In this document: positions 24,213 to 31,883 of the stretch, in pieces
Layout of the letters: the number at the start of each line of letters is the position of its first letter
Numbering within the stretch: position 1 is the first letter of the stretch
Assembly: GCA_964499575.1 (NCBI GenBank)
Contig: CAZCLK010000016.1
Location: 1-42,955, forward strand
Length of the DNA stretch: 42,955 nucleotides
From: JAAYCT01 sp964499575
Lineage (GTDB): Bacteria; Bacillota; Clostridia; Saccharofermentanales; Saccharofermentanaceae
Direction of reading: 5' to 3'
Notes under the pieces: generated by a model
Database searches by the model: none
Told to the model about the DNA's origin: nothing
The model's input: the letters and a program-made list of their open reading frames with translations, nothing else
Program-made: the position numbers and the translations under genes

Positions 24213-24707
24213 ATGCAGCATATGCGCAAGATTTCCGGTTCAGCAGAGGATATCGACTTCGTCGCCTCAACATACGGATTTAACGACCAAAGCGAGACCG
24301 AAGATGAACCGATTTCGATTCAGCCGGGATTATCGATGCCGGCGTGGAAAACTCCGAGCGCAACGCATGTTCCTCCGTCGGGCGCGCAGAAGGAACAGCC
24401 GATTCGTCCGAACATAATCGATTCCGTTTCGACGGACTCCGATGTCATTTCCGCGGAATTTCCGGAGTTCGGGCTCATTGAAGAATCGGAACGCGATTAC
24501 ACCGCGGCGGATGCCAGAGCCGCAATCCGCAAAGAAAGACCCGTGCGCATCTCTGTTTGGAAGCGTTTCACGGCTTGGGTCGAAAACTTTTTTCCTTCTT
24601 TTGCGGATGAGGCCTTTCTTTCACGCTTCAATATGTATTTAGGTGTGCTCGCCCTGGCTCTCGTGGTGATCATTTTCCTGGTTGTCTTTATCATTCGACC
24701 TTTCTAG
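24213..24707 (+). CDS. Hypothetical tail-anchored membrane protein
   Basis: A 164-residue protein of unknown family. Residues 1-115 are polar, low-complexity and probably disordered (rich in Ser, Glu, Asp and Pro), then a basic amphipathic stretch (RKERPVRISVWKRF) leads to a single C-terminal helix, MYLGVLALALVVIIFLVVFII, ending RPF. That layout is of a tail-anchored protein facing the cytosol. ATG at 24213 follows AAGGGGA. It has its own promoter and lies upstream of a diguanylate cyclase gene that also has its own promoter. Confidence 0.6.
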   Translation: MQHMRKISGSAEDIDFVASTYGFNDQSETEDEPISIQPGLSMPAWKTPSATHVPPSGAQKEQPIRPNIIDSVSTDSDVISAEFPEFGLIEESERDYTAADARAAIRKERPVRISVWKRFTAWVENFFPSFADEAFLSRFNMYLGVLALALVVIIFLVVFIIRPF

Positions 24708-24735
24708 TATAGGTTCTTATCTTTCCGATACGTTA

Positions 24736-24765
24736 TTGACACGCGCATTTTTTTTTGTGTACTAT
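24736..24765 (+). promoter_or_regulatory. Promoter of the second PAS-GGDEF gene
   Basis: TTGACA (24736-24741) and TACTAT (24760-24765) separated by 18 bases that include a long T tract. The start codon is 55 bases downstream. Confidence 0.65.
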
Positions 24766-24819
24766 GTTGGGGAATAGTAAGGTTGTTCACAACGGATCCG
24801 CATTTCGTCTGAGGTGATC

Positions 24820-25851
24820 ATGACCGACGAAGATCGCTCTACGTGTCCTGACGAGGAATCTATAGTTTCCGGTAACGGCCACGTCAAGCCCGGGAATCCC
24901 GACGATTTTCGAGCGCGCGTCCTTTCCGAGTCTCAATTGATCCGTACTATAATGGAAAATTCCCAGGATACGATCTACTTCAAAGACAGAGAATCCCGCT
25001 TTCTTTTTAACAGCAAGGCGCACGTGAAACAGTTCGGCGTGGAGGATCCGCGCGATGTCCTCGGTAAAAGCGATTATGATTTCTACCCCAAGTGTTTTGC
25101 CGATAGCGCCATGCGCGATGAGCAGGAAATTATGCGGACCGGGCGTCCGATCATCGGAAGAGTGGAGCGTTGGGAAAGAGACGACGGCGAAGTCGTTTGG
25201 TTTTCCGCTTCCAAATACCCCCTATATGATGACGCCGGCAATATCATCGGAACTTGGGGGACCAGCCGGAACATCACGGATCAGAAAAATGCGGAGAAAG
25301 CCCTTGAGCATGTCAATCAGGAGTATGAACTACTGAACAATAAGCTCAAAGAATTGTCGGTGATCGACGAACTTTCGGGCCTTCACAACCGCAGACATTT
25401 CTACGATACCCTGACCAAGACGATGAAGATCTTCTCCAGAGTCCGCGGTCGCGGCTACTCCTCGACGTTCAGTCTTGCGCTGATGGATATCGACGATTTC
25501 AAGGATATCAATGACACGTACGGTCATTTGGTCGGTGATGACGCAATTCGTCACATCGCTCAATTACTGAAGAAGAACACACGTCTGTCCGATTATGTTT
25601 TCCGCTATGGCGGAGATGAATTCGCCGTGATTCTTCCCGATACCGATCGGAACGGAAGCATGGAATTCGCCAACCGCCTCAGAGGCGTCGTTGAAGCGAC
25701 GCCGTTCAATCACCGCGGTAACAGGATCAAACTGACCATCAGCCTCGGCGTTGCAACGTATACGGATCAGGTCGATTCCGTAGAATTGGTTCAAGAGGCC
25801 GACATGAAGCTCTACACGTCCAAAAGCAGCGGCAAGAACCGCGTGAGCTGA
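24820..25851 (+). CDS. PAS-GGDEF diguanylate cyclase (second copy)
   Basis: A 343-residue soluble protein with a PAS domain (DTIYFKDRESRFLFNSKAH, GKSDYDFYP, GTWGTSRNIT) and a GGDEF domain beginning VIDELSGLHNRRHF. The active site is a canonical GGDEF, with I-site RLSD five residues before it. It should make cyclic di-GMP. It is colinear with the protein at 17211-18182 and shares many identical stretches, so the two are paralogues differing mainly in N terminus and GGDEY/GGDEF. The ATG at 24820 sits behind GAGGTGATC; an in-frame GTG lies two codons upstream. Confidence 0.93.
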   Translation: MTDEDRSTCPDEESIVSGNGHVKPGNPDDFRARVLSESQLIRTIMENSQDTIYFKDRESRFLFNSKAHVKQFGVEDPRDVLGKSDYDFYPKCFADSAMRDEQEIMRTGRPIIGRVERWERDDGEVVWFSASKYPLYDDAGNIIGTWGTSRNITDQKNAEKALEHVNQEYELLNNKLKELSVIDELSGLHNRRHFYDTLTKTMKIFSRVRGRGYSSTFSLALMDIDDFKDINDTYGHLVGDDAIRHIAQLLKKNTRLSDYVFRYGGDEFAVILPDTDRNGSMEFANRLRGVVEATPFNHRGNRIKLTISLGVATYTDQVDSVELVQEADMKLYTSKSSGKNRVS

Positions 25852-25942
25852 GCGCGATCGATACCGCGTCTGTACTTTTTTCGAATGTGGAAGCATTACC
25901 GCGATACACGTCCGGGCAACACACAATTTGTTCCCGGATTTA

Positions 25943-28006
25943 TTATTGATCAAACAAGTACCCGTAATAATCATTTCGATAGATGAGTCGCGAGTAACGG
26001 AACAGAGCGCGTACGTATTCGATACATCCGTCCAGATATTCCGGTGTGATTTCTTCGTCGACCAATCGTATCACTTTTTTCTTGTTGTTGTCATACATGA
26101 TCTTGTCGTTGATAAAACTGTAATCCTTGAAAATGACATAGGGTACGCTGTCCGACAAAATATCCGTGCCGATATAAAGCCTCGAATCATATTCCAGACC
26201 GAAAAGATTGGACAACGTCGGCGCGATGTCCAGACTGGAACAGTATTTATCAACAATAACCGGCTCTTTCATGTCTCCGCACCATAGGATGAATGCGTTT
26301 TTGTACAGCTCGAATGTACTCTCGACCTCTTTTCCGGCCAACTCGTTGATATACTGAAAAGATCCGTAATCCTCAACCAGATCATAGGGATAATGATCGG
26401 TACTTAACGCGATGACCGTGTTTTCGAGTTGTCCGGCCGTATCGAGACGCTCGAGCAATTCGGTCAGGGCGTACTCCAACTCCAATTGAGCAGCCAGATA
26501 TGCGCGAATCGGCTCGGAATAACTGAGATGCGCGACCTTGTCCTTATTCTTCGCGGAGATGTAATTGCCGTAGAAATTGTAGTTACAATGCCCGCTGACC
26601 GTCAGGTAATACACGTGAAACGGCGGGTCGTTCACGTATTCCGGGCAGGTCAGTTCCATCATCTCCAGATCGGATTCCGGCCATGTGTACTGAACGTTAA
26701 GACCGCTTCCGTACCCTTTATAGTCGTACCCCAGATTCGGATACGTGATATGACGGTCATAATAGGTATACGTGTGATTATGATACGCCCTTGCGGAATA
26801 CCCGAGCTCCTTGAATTGATTCGCGAACGAAAACGGCATGTAACGGTCCTGAATGACTACATACTTCGTCGTGCCGAGATCCGGCAGCAGCCCGTTCATC
26901 GCGACATATTCCCCCGAAGCCGTGCTGACGTTCCAAATCGGCGTATAGAAATTATTGAATACAAAACCTTCCGTGGAAAGCTTGTACAATGTCGGTGTCA
27001 AATCCGGATCGATCGCGTACATCGAAAAGGCTTCCGCCGTAATCAGGATCAGGTTTTTTCCCTTGAACATCCCGGTGTATTCATTCTTATTCGTCGGATA
27101 GCGATTGGAAAAGAACAGATTCATTTCCAGCAGTTCGCTGTTCTCCTCCTCCAGATCGAAAACTATATCCATGACATTCGGCCCCGTATCGATGACGGGC
27201 GGCAGGCTCCCATTCGTTGGCGCCGGCGCATCGGACCCGGAAGGATCCGTCGGGCCCGAAGGATCCGCCGGACCGGATGCCTCGGTTGAAACCGGAGGAC
27301 CGAATCGATCCTCGATTTTCACGTCCTCAACATTGATCCCGGCCGTATCCGCAAAACGAATGCCGAGAACGTTATACCGAATATCAAGCCCGGTGGCGGT
27401 CAGCAGGCCGAACTTATTTACAGATTGCTCGTGAATAAATTCGGAGAGAAAAATGGTTCTTGCGCTGATCGCGTCTGATTTATCGACCATGACCATCGAT
27501 GTGGTCAGCGAGCCGGTCGCGATAAAAACGGCCGCCGCCGCAATGACTATTTTTCGATCGAAGGGTACCCGTTTCATGGGGATCCGGATCAGCGAAAAAT
27601 AGACGGCGACGGGAATAAGAAAAAGAAGAACTCCGACGATGCTGGACATAAAGGCATCGAACCCGATCTTCCAGAACGTCGCGGCACCGCCGGCCAGAGA
27701 CAGGAGCTGAACGATAAAGAGCGTGTTGAATATACGAAAATATACCAGTTGCACAAGAAAGATCAAACTGATCATTGCCGTAATCACACCCATTGTAATG
27801 AAGCGTGCCCGGACGTTGCGGATCAAATATGCGAGCAAGGTCAGAAAAGAGGCCGTACACAGCGAAAAGCCGACGGTGTATATACCGAACGGGTGCCGGA
27901 TCAGACGCGCAAACACAATTTCGCAAAAGAGAATATCAACAAACAGCCAGGTCACCGAAGCGGTGATCTGAAAGATTTGAACAGCTTTGTTGTTATTGGT
28001 CTTCAT
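25943..28006 (-). CDS. LTA synthase-family membrane sulfatase-fold enzyme
   Basis: A 687-residue protein with about five N-terminal membrane helices followed by an extracellular sulfatase/alkaline-phosphatase domain. The metal and catalytic points of the lipoteichoic acid synthase family are visible: LILITAEAF (Glu), WNVSTASGEYVAMNGLLP with the probable catalytic Thr, and ALSTDHYPYD (Asp-His). A Pro/Ser/Gly-rich linker with repeated GPADPSGPTDPSG-type sequence lies between the membrane and catalytic parts. It probably transfers phosphoglycerol at the cell surface. The ATG at 28006 behind GAGGT is preferred; an upstream GTG frame would overlap a terminator. Confidence 0.85.
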   Translation of the reverse strand: MKTNNNKAVQIFQITASVTWLFVDILFCEIVFARLIRHPFGIYTVGFSLCTASFLTLLAYLIRNVRARFITMGVITAMISLIFLVQLVYFRIFNTLFIVQLLSLAGGAATFWKIGFDAFMSSIVGVLLFLIPVAVYFSLIRIPMKRVPFDRKIVIAAAAVFIATGSLTTSMVMVDKSDAISARTIFLSEFIHEQSVNKFGLLTATGLDIRYNVLGIRFADTAGINVEDVKIEDRFGPPVSTEASGPADPSGPTDPSGSDAPAPTNGSLPPVIDTGPNVMDIVFDLEEENSELLEMNLFFSNRYPTNKNEYTGMFKGKNLILITAEAFSMYAIDPDLTPTLYKLSTEGFVFNNFYTPIWNVSTASGEYVAMNGLLPDLGTTKYVVIQDRYMPFSFANQFKELGYSARAYHNHTYTYYDRHITYPNLGYDYKGYGSGLNVQYTWPESDLEMMELTCPEYVNDPPFHVYYLTVSGHCNYNFYGNYISAKNKDKVAHLSYSEPIRAYLAAQLELEYALTELLERLDTAGQLENTVIALSTDHYPYDLVEDYGSFQYINELAGKEVESTFELYKNAFILWCGDMKEPVIVDKYCSSLDIAPTLSNLFGLEYDSRLYIGTDILSDSVPYVIFKDYSFINDKIMYDNNKKKVIRLVDEEITPEYLDGCIEYVRALFRYSRLIYRNDYYGYLFDQ

Positions 28007-28129
28007 CCGGTGACCTCGACCGATTTCCGTTTTCTTATTTATTATCCTACGACGGAGAAAATAATCAAGAGCGCTCCCGACTGCGGACGCGGTCAGGGAA
28101 AAGAACCCGGTATAGATATCCGTTTCGCC

Positions 28130-28169
28130 AAAAAGCACCCGACCCCGGGCGTTTTACTTCCGGGGTCGG
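28130..28169 (-). terminator. Intrinsic terminator after the Cys-rich paralogues
   Basis: CCGACCCCGG (28139-28148) and its perfect complement (28160-28169) form a 10-bp GC stem. On the minus strand it is followed by GGGTGCTTTTT, so it ends transcripts of the two small genes upstream. On the plus strand TTTGTTT follows. Confidence 0.8.
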
Positions 28170-28204
28170 TTTGTTTGGAATTCGAAATGAAGGGTGTCCC
28201 GACG

Positions 28205-28642
28205 TTACCGCAGAAACCGGACCGACAATTTACAGGAATCCGCGCCGCCGAGAATCGATTGCAGTAATGTGACTTCCACGCATTCCGGGCCCATCACCGA
28301 TTCGAAATTCGCGATGAGATTCAGCCGGGAGCATGCGCACAAGACGGGAGAGTTTATATACCCTATGGTATGAAGATCACAACCGCAACGGGGATAAATA
28401 AAAACTACGCTGCCGTCGTCCTGTTTTTCGATGGAAAGACCTTGCATCAGTGTCTGAAGCCGTTCGAAAAACCCGTCGCGATTTGTTGCTCCCGCGTATG
28501 CTTTCGCGAAGACCTGAGCCGGGTACGAGTCCGAACATGCCTTAGCGCAGGGGCGAAAAATACAATCCCTCTCATCGGGTTTCATCGTGTCAATCGATTG
28601 CTCGAAACCGGCAAACCAGATTTTCAGAAAGTCGTTTTCCAT
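28205..28642 (-). CDS. Small Cys-rich protein, copy 2 of a tandem pair
   Basis: A 145-residue soluble protein of a family I do not recognise. It begins MENDFLKIWFAGFEQSID and has cysteines in FRPCAKACSDSY, RCGCDL, VLCACSR and two near the C terminus, which could hold a metal or form a redox site. The ATG at 28642 follows GGAGGAG; the frame runs 20 codons further upstream without a better start. About 84% identical over its full length to the upstream neighbour (28712-29149), so the pair is a recent tandem duplication. No signal peptide. Confidence 0.65.
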   Translation of the reverse strand: MENDFLKIWFAGFEQSIDTMKPDERDCIFRPCAKACSDSYPAQVFAKAYAGATNRDGFFERLQTLMQGLSIEKQDDGSVVFIYPRCGCDLHTIGYINSPVLCACSRLNLIANFESVMGPECVEVTLLQSILGGADSCKLSVRFLR

Positions 28643-28711
28643 TTGTCTCCTCCGGGGATGCGGGCTTGGGGTCGATTTGTTCGGGATTCGGATACGAAGC
28701 ATGTCATTGCG

Positions 28712-29149
28712 TTATCGAAGAAACCGGACCGACAATTTACAGGAATCCGCACCTCCGAGGATCGACTGAATTAATGTGACGTCGACGCAGTCCGGTCCCA
28801 TCACCGATTCGAAATTGGCGATCAGGTTCAGTCGCGAACACGCGCATAGGACAGGGGATGTAATATACCCCAAATTATGCAGATCGCAATAACAGCAGGG
28901 ATAAATGAAGACCGCGCTGCCGTCGTCCTGCTTATCGATGCAAAGGCCCTTCATCAGTGTCTGAAGCCTGTCTAAAAACTCGTCGCGGTCAGCCGCTCCG
29001 GCGTACGCTTCCGCGAATACCTGAGCCGGGTATGAATCCGAACAGGCTTTAGCGCAGGGGCGCAAAACCCTGTCCCTATGATCCGGTTTCATGGTGTCGA
29101 TCGCCTGCTCGAAACCGGCAAACCAGATTTTCAGAAAGTCGTTTTCCAT
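28712..29149 (-). CDS. Small Cys-rich protein, copy 1 of a tandem pair
   Basis: A 145-residue soluble protein, same length and order of motifs as the gene at 28205-28642. It differs at 23 positions, mostly in the middle. It has two more cysteines than its partner in the central motifs (KGLCIDK; CCYCDL in place of RCGCDL) but lacks the one in ERDCIF. The conserved C-terminal 45 residues are nearly identical between copies. Function unknown. The ~290 bases upstream (to 29441) hold only AT-rich promoter-like sequence shared with the divergent symporter operon. Confidence 0.65.
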   Translation of the reverse strand: MENDFLKIWFAGFEQAIDTMKPDHRDRVLRPCAKACSDSYPAQVFAEAYAGAADRDEFLDRLQTLMKGLCIDKQDDGSAVFIYPCCYCDLHNLGYITSPVLCACSRLNLIANFESVMGPDCVDVTLIQSILGGADSCKLSVRFLR

Positions 29150-29441
29150 TCGTTTCCTCCGAAATTTTGGCTTTTAGTAATATAATACACATTTTTCTTC
29201 ACCTTTTTTCGTTTTTTGTGCGCTTTCTACATAATTTTATTGATTATCAAACCATTCCGCTTTACGATGAGGGTTAACAGCAGGATGGTAGCATGGTGGT
29301 TTAGTGTGGCGAAGTTTCCCGGTCGGCGTCGTTCGACCCTCTTCCGCCCGCAGGTTCGATCGTTCTGTCCTCCCTTCTGTTTTCAACTCTTTATCGGAAA
29401 CCCTTTCCGCTTTTTCGCGCGGAGGAAGGAAGGTGTTGGTC

Positions 29442-29630
29442 ATGGTTTTGGGAATCCCCGATTTCTGGATCTGGAGCGTCTTTATTCTGTGTTTCCTCAG
29501 TACAATCCTTTGCGTCGTCTACGGTCTTGTGAACTGGAACAAGGGCGCCGAACAGGAGCCGACGCAGATCGTCGAGGCAAAGGGTTGGGAAGAGAAGGAA
29601 GAAAAAATTGCGGAGGAGGAAGGGCTCTGA
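29442..29630 (+). CDS. Symporter small accessory protein
   Basis: A 62-residue protein with one membrane helix: MVLGIPDFWIWSVFILC... followed by CVVYGLVNWNKG and an acidic Glu/Lys-rich tail. This matches the small accessory proteins encoded directly before some sodium:solute symporters. The ATG follows GGAGGAAGGAAGG; a GTG three codons upstream is also possible. It lies 33 bases before the symporter gene and is presumably its subunit or assembly partner. Confidence 0.85.
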   Translation: MVLGIPDFWIWSVFILCFLSTILCVVYGLVNWNKGAEQEPTQIVEAKGWEEKEEKIAEEEGL

Positions 29631-29663
29631 TCTTTATCGGAGTCGTTTCGGTAGGAGGGCACG

Positions 29664-31280
29664 ATGCTTTTTAAGATTATCGCAACCGTTATCTATCTGG
29701 CTATACTGGCCTATTTGTCCTATCTGGGCTTCAGAAGAACAAAGAACGCCAGCGACTATCTGATCGGCGGGCGTCAGATCCATCCCGTCATCATGGCGCT
29801 TTCTTACGGCGCCACATTTATCAGCACCTCGGCGATCGTCGGCTTCGGCGGGAACGCCGGACTTTTCGGCATGTCGCTTCTGTGGCTGACGTTTCTGAAT
29901 ATCTTTGTCGGCGTCTTCATCGCTTTTGTCTTTTTCGGAAAAAGAACCAGAAAGATGGGTCATAACCTGGACGCGCACACTTTTCCGGAGCTTCTGGGAT
30001 CGCGCTACAAGTCCAAATTTATTCAGGGTTTTTCGTCCATCCTTATCTTCCTGATCATGCCGGTGTACACCGCGGCCGTGCTCAAGGGCGGCGCCGAATT
30101 CATGGCGACGAACTTTAATCTCGAGTACGATGTGACGTTGTTCTTCCTCGTCATCATTATGGCGATCTTCGTCTCGATGGGCGGAATGAAAGGGGTCATG
30201 TACGGAGACGCCTTCCAGGCGATCCTTATGTTTATCGGAATGGCGGCACTGGTAATTGTTGTCTATGTCAAGCTCGGCGGTATCGTCAGCGCGAACGAGA
30301 AGTTGACCGCTCTTGCGAATAACCCTCTGGCGATGGAGCAGATGGCCGGCTTGAAATCGCAGGGCTTTCAGGGTTGGACCAGGATGCCGGTCTTTAATTC
30401 CCCGCTGTGGTGGTCGGTCGTATCTTCGGTCGTCCTGGGCGTCGGAATCGGTGTTCTCGCTCAGCCTCAGCTCGCCGTTCGTTTCATGACCGTTAAGAGC
30501 AACCGCGAACTCAATCGCGCTGTGGTATCCGGAGGCATTTTCATTCTGTTCATGACCGGTGTTGCCTTTTTAGTCGGCGCGCTGTCAAACGTTCTTTTCT
30601 ATGAGCATTTCGGACAGGTATCCGTCGTTTTCGCCGGAGTATCAGATAAGATCATGCCTTCGCTCATTACCGAATTCTTCCCCGGCTGGTTCTCGACAAT
30701 ATTCATGCTCGCTTTACTCGCAGCGGCTCTTTCGACACTGACGAGCCTGTTTCACGCGATCGGGACGTCGTTCGGCCGCGACTTTTTTGAAAAGACAATC
30801 GGCCTCAAGAAAAATTCCGTCCTCATCACCAGAATCGGCGTGGTCATCGCCATCCTGATCACGGCTGTGCTCGCTTATGCCGCCAAGCGCGTCGAAGAAA
30901 CGGACGGCTTGATCGTTATGGGCACGTCCATCTTCTTTGGTTTATGCGGAGCGGCCTTCCTGCCGAGTTACGTCGGAGCCCTTTATTTTAAGGGTCTGTC
31001 CCGCAAGGCAGCGATCGCGAGCATCGTGACCGGCTCTATCGTCAGCTTATTCTGGCTTTTCTTCATCCAGGGCAAATCCGCAAAGACCATCCGCCTGTGC
31101 GCGGCGCTTTTCGGGAAGGATAGTCTCCTGGCCGGTACCGGCCTTGAGAAGCTTACGCAGGTGGACAGCATCGTCATCGCCCTGCCGATCTCGATCCTCG
31201 TGATCGTCGTCGTCGGACTGCTGACGCGAAAGGAAGCCGACCGGACGCACGTTGATGCATGCTTCAACGGGATCCAGTAA
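29664..31280 (+). CDS. Sodium:solute symporter (SSS family)
   Basis: A 538-residue permease with about 13 membrane helices. Family features include the N-terminal segment LGFRRTKNASDYLIGGRQIHP, ATFISTSAIVGFGG in the first core helix, GGMKGVMYGDAFQA, and the Na+-site region ALLAAALSTLTSLFHAIGTSFGRDF. The family couples sodium entry to uptake of sugars, amino acids, organic acids or urea; the substrate here is not evident. Paired with the small accessory protein just upstream and closed by a strong terminator. Confidence 0.93.
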   Translation: MLFKIIATVIYLAILAYLSYLGFRRTKNASDYLIGGRQIHPVIMALSYGATFISTSAIVGFGGNAGLFGMSLLWLTFLNIFVGVFIAFVFFGKRTRKMGHNLDAHTFPELLGSRYKSKFIQGFSSILIFLIMPVYTAAVLKGGAEFMATNFNLEYDVTLFFLVIIMAIFVSMGGMKGVMYGDAFQAILMFIGMAALVIVVYVKLGGIVSANEKLTALANNPLAMEQMAGLKSQGFQGWTRMPVFNSPLWWSVVSSVVLGVGIGVLAQPQLAVRFMTVKSNRELNRAVVSGGIFILFMTGVAFLVGALSNVLFYEHFGQVSVVFAGVSDKIMPSLITEFFPGWFSTIFMLALLAAALSTLTSLFHAIGTSFGRDFFEKTIGLKKNSVLITRIGVVIAILITAVLAYAAKRVEETDGLIVMGTSIFFGLCGAAFLPSYVGALYFKGLSRKAAIASIVTGSIVSLFWLFFIQGKSAKTIRLCAALFGKDSLLAGTGLEKLTQVDSIVIALPISILVIVVVGLLTRKEADRTHVDACFNGIQ

Positions 31281-31310
31281 ATTTCCGGGCAATGCCCCAC
31301 GCCCGTAAGA

Positions 31311-31337
31311 AACGCCGCCCGAAAGGGCGGCGTTTTT
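31311..31337 (+). terminator. Intrinsic terminator after the symporter gene
   Basis: AACGCCGCCC (31311-31320), a GAAA tetraloop, and GGGCGGCGTT (31325-31334) followed by TTT. A GNRA loop with a perfect 10-bp stem and a T run is typical of a strong terminator. Some T on the other strand may also serve trmL. Confidence 0.9.
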
Positions 31338-31364
31338 CGTATGGATATCGATATCGACGGAAAA

Positions 31365-31883
31365 CTACATGTCAAACGACTCCAGAAAATCCTCGCCCTT
31401 CTGTACCTCGTGAAAAGAAAGCCCCGGGTAACCGAGCTGGCGCATCACCTCATAGAGCACGATCGCGACGCTGTTCGAAAGGTTGAGGCTTCGCGCCTCC
31501 GGAGCCATCGGGATTCGAAAGCAGCGCTCCGGGTTGTCTTTCAGAAGAGCGTACGGAAGCCCCGTGCTTTCCTTTCCGAATATCAGGTAAATGTCTCTTT
31601 GGATCTCCCCGAATCGGATCGCCGACGGCGGTTGCTTACCATATCGGGTCAGGTAGAAATACTCGCCGGGATTTTTTGCCGAAAACTCGTCATAATTCTG
31701 ATACACGGCAAATCGGGCGTGTTCGAGATGGTTGGAGGAATATCGGCCGACGTCCTTCTTCATGAGGTCAAACCCGATCGGCTCGATGATATGAAGCTCC
31801 GTCCCCGTCGCGACGCACGTCCGGATAATGTTTCCGGTATTGTGCGGAATTTCCGGCTCGAAAAGCACTACGTGGACCGACAT
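31365..31883 (-). CDS. trmL: tRNA (cytidine/uridine-2'-O-)-methyltransferase TrmL
   Basis: A 172-residue SPOUT methyltransferase that methylates the wobble base 34 of tRNA-Leu in known members. The signature is clear: HVVLFEPEIPHNTGNIIRTCVATG at the N terminus, LIFGKESTGLP, and the knot region RIPMAPEARSLNLSNSVAIVLYEVMRQLGYPGL. The ATG at 31883 begins the normal family N terminus; the longer frame upstream is the shadow of the overlapping reverse transcriptase gene, with which it overlaps by 16 bases. Cytosolic. Confidence 0.95.
   Translation of the reverse strand: MSVHVVLFEPEIPHNTGNIIRTCVATGTELHIIEPIGFDLMKKDVGRYSSNHLEHARFAVYQNYDEFSAKNPGEYFYLTRYGKQPPSAIRFGEIQRDIYLIFGKESTGLPYALLKDNPERCFRIPMAPEARSLNLSNSVAIVLYEVMRQLGYPGLSFHEVQKGEDFLESFDM

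Noticed and set aside
26429..27289. Long plus-strand open frame of 286 codons
   Set aside because: It is the antisense shadow of the LTA-synthase-like gene, with Arg-rich low-complexity translation and no ribosome site.
27230..27290. DNA repeat GGATCCG/GGCCCGAAGGATCC in the LTA-synthase-like gene as a mobile or regulatory repeat
   Set aside because: It encodes the Gly/Pro/Ser/Asp linker repeats of the protein and is explained by the coding sequence.
28006..28138. Upstream extension of the LTA-synthase-like gene
   Set aside because: It would start on a GTG directly at the terminator stem with no ribosome site; the ATG at 28006 has GAGGT and the first helix follows it.
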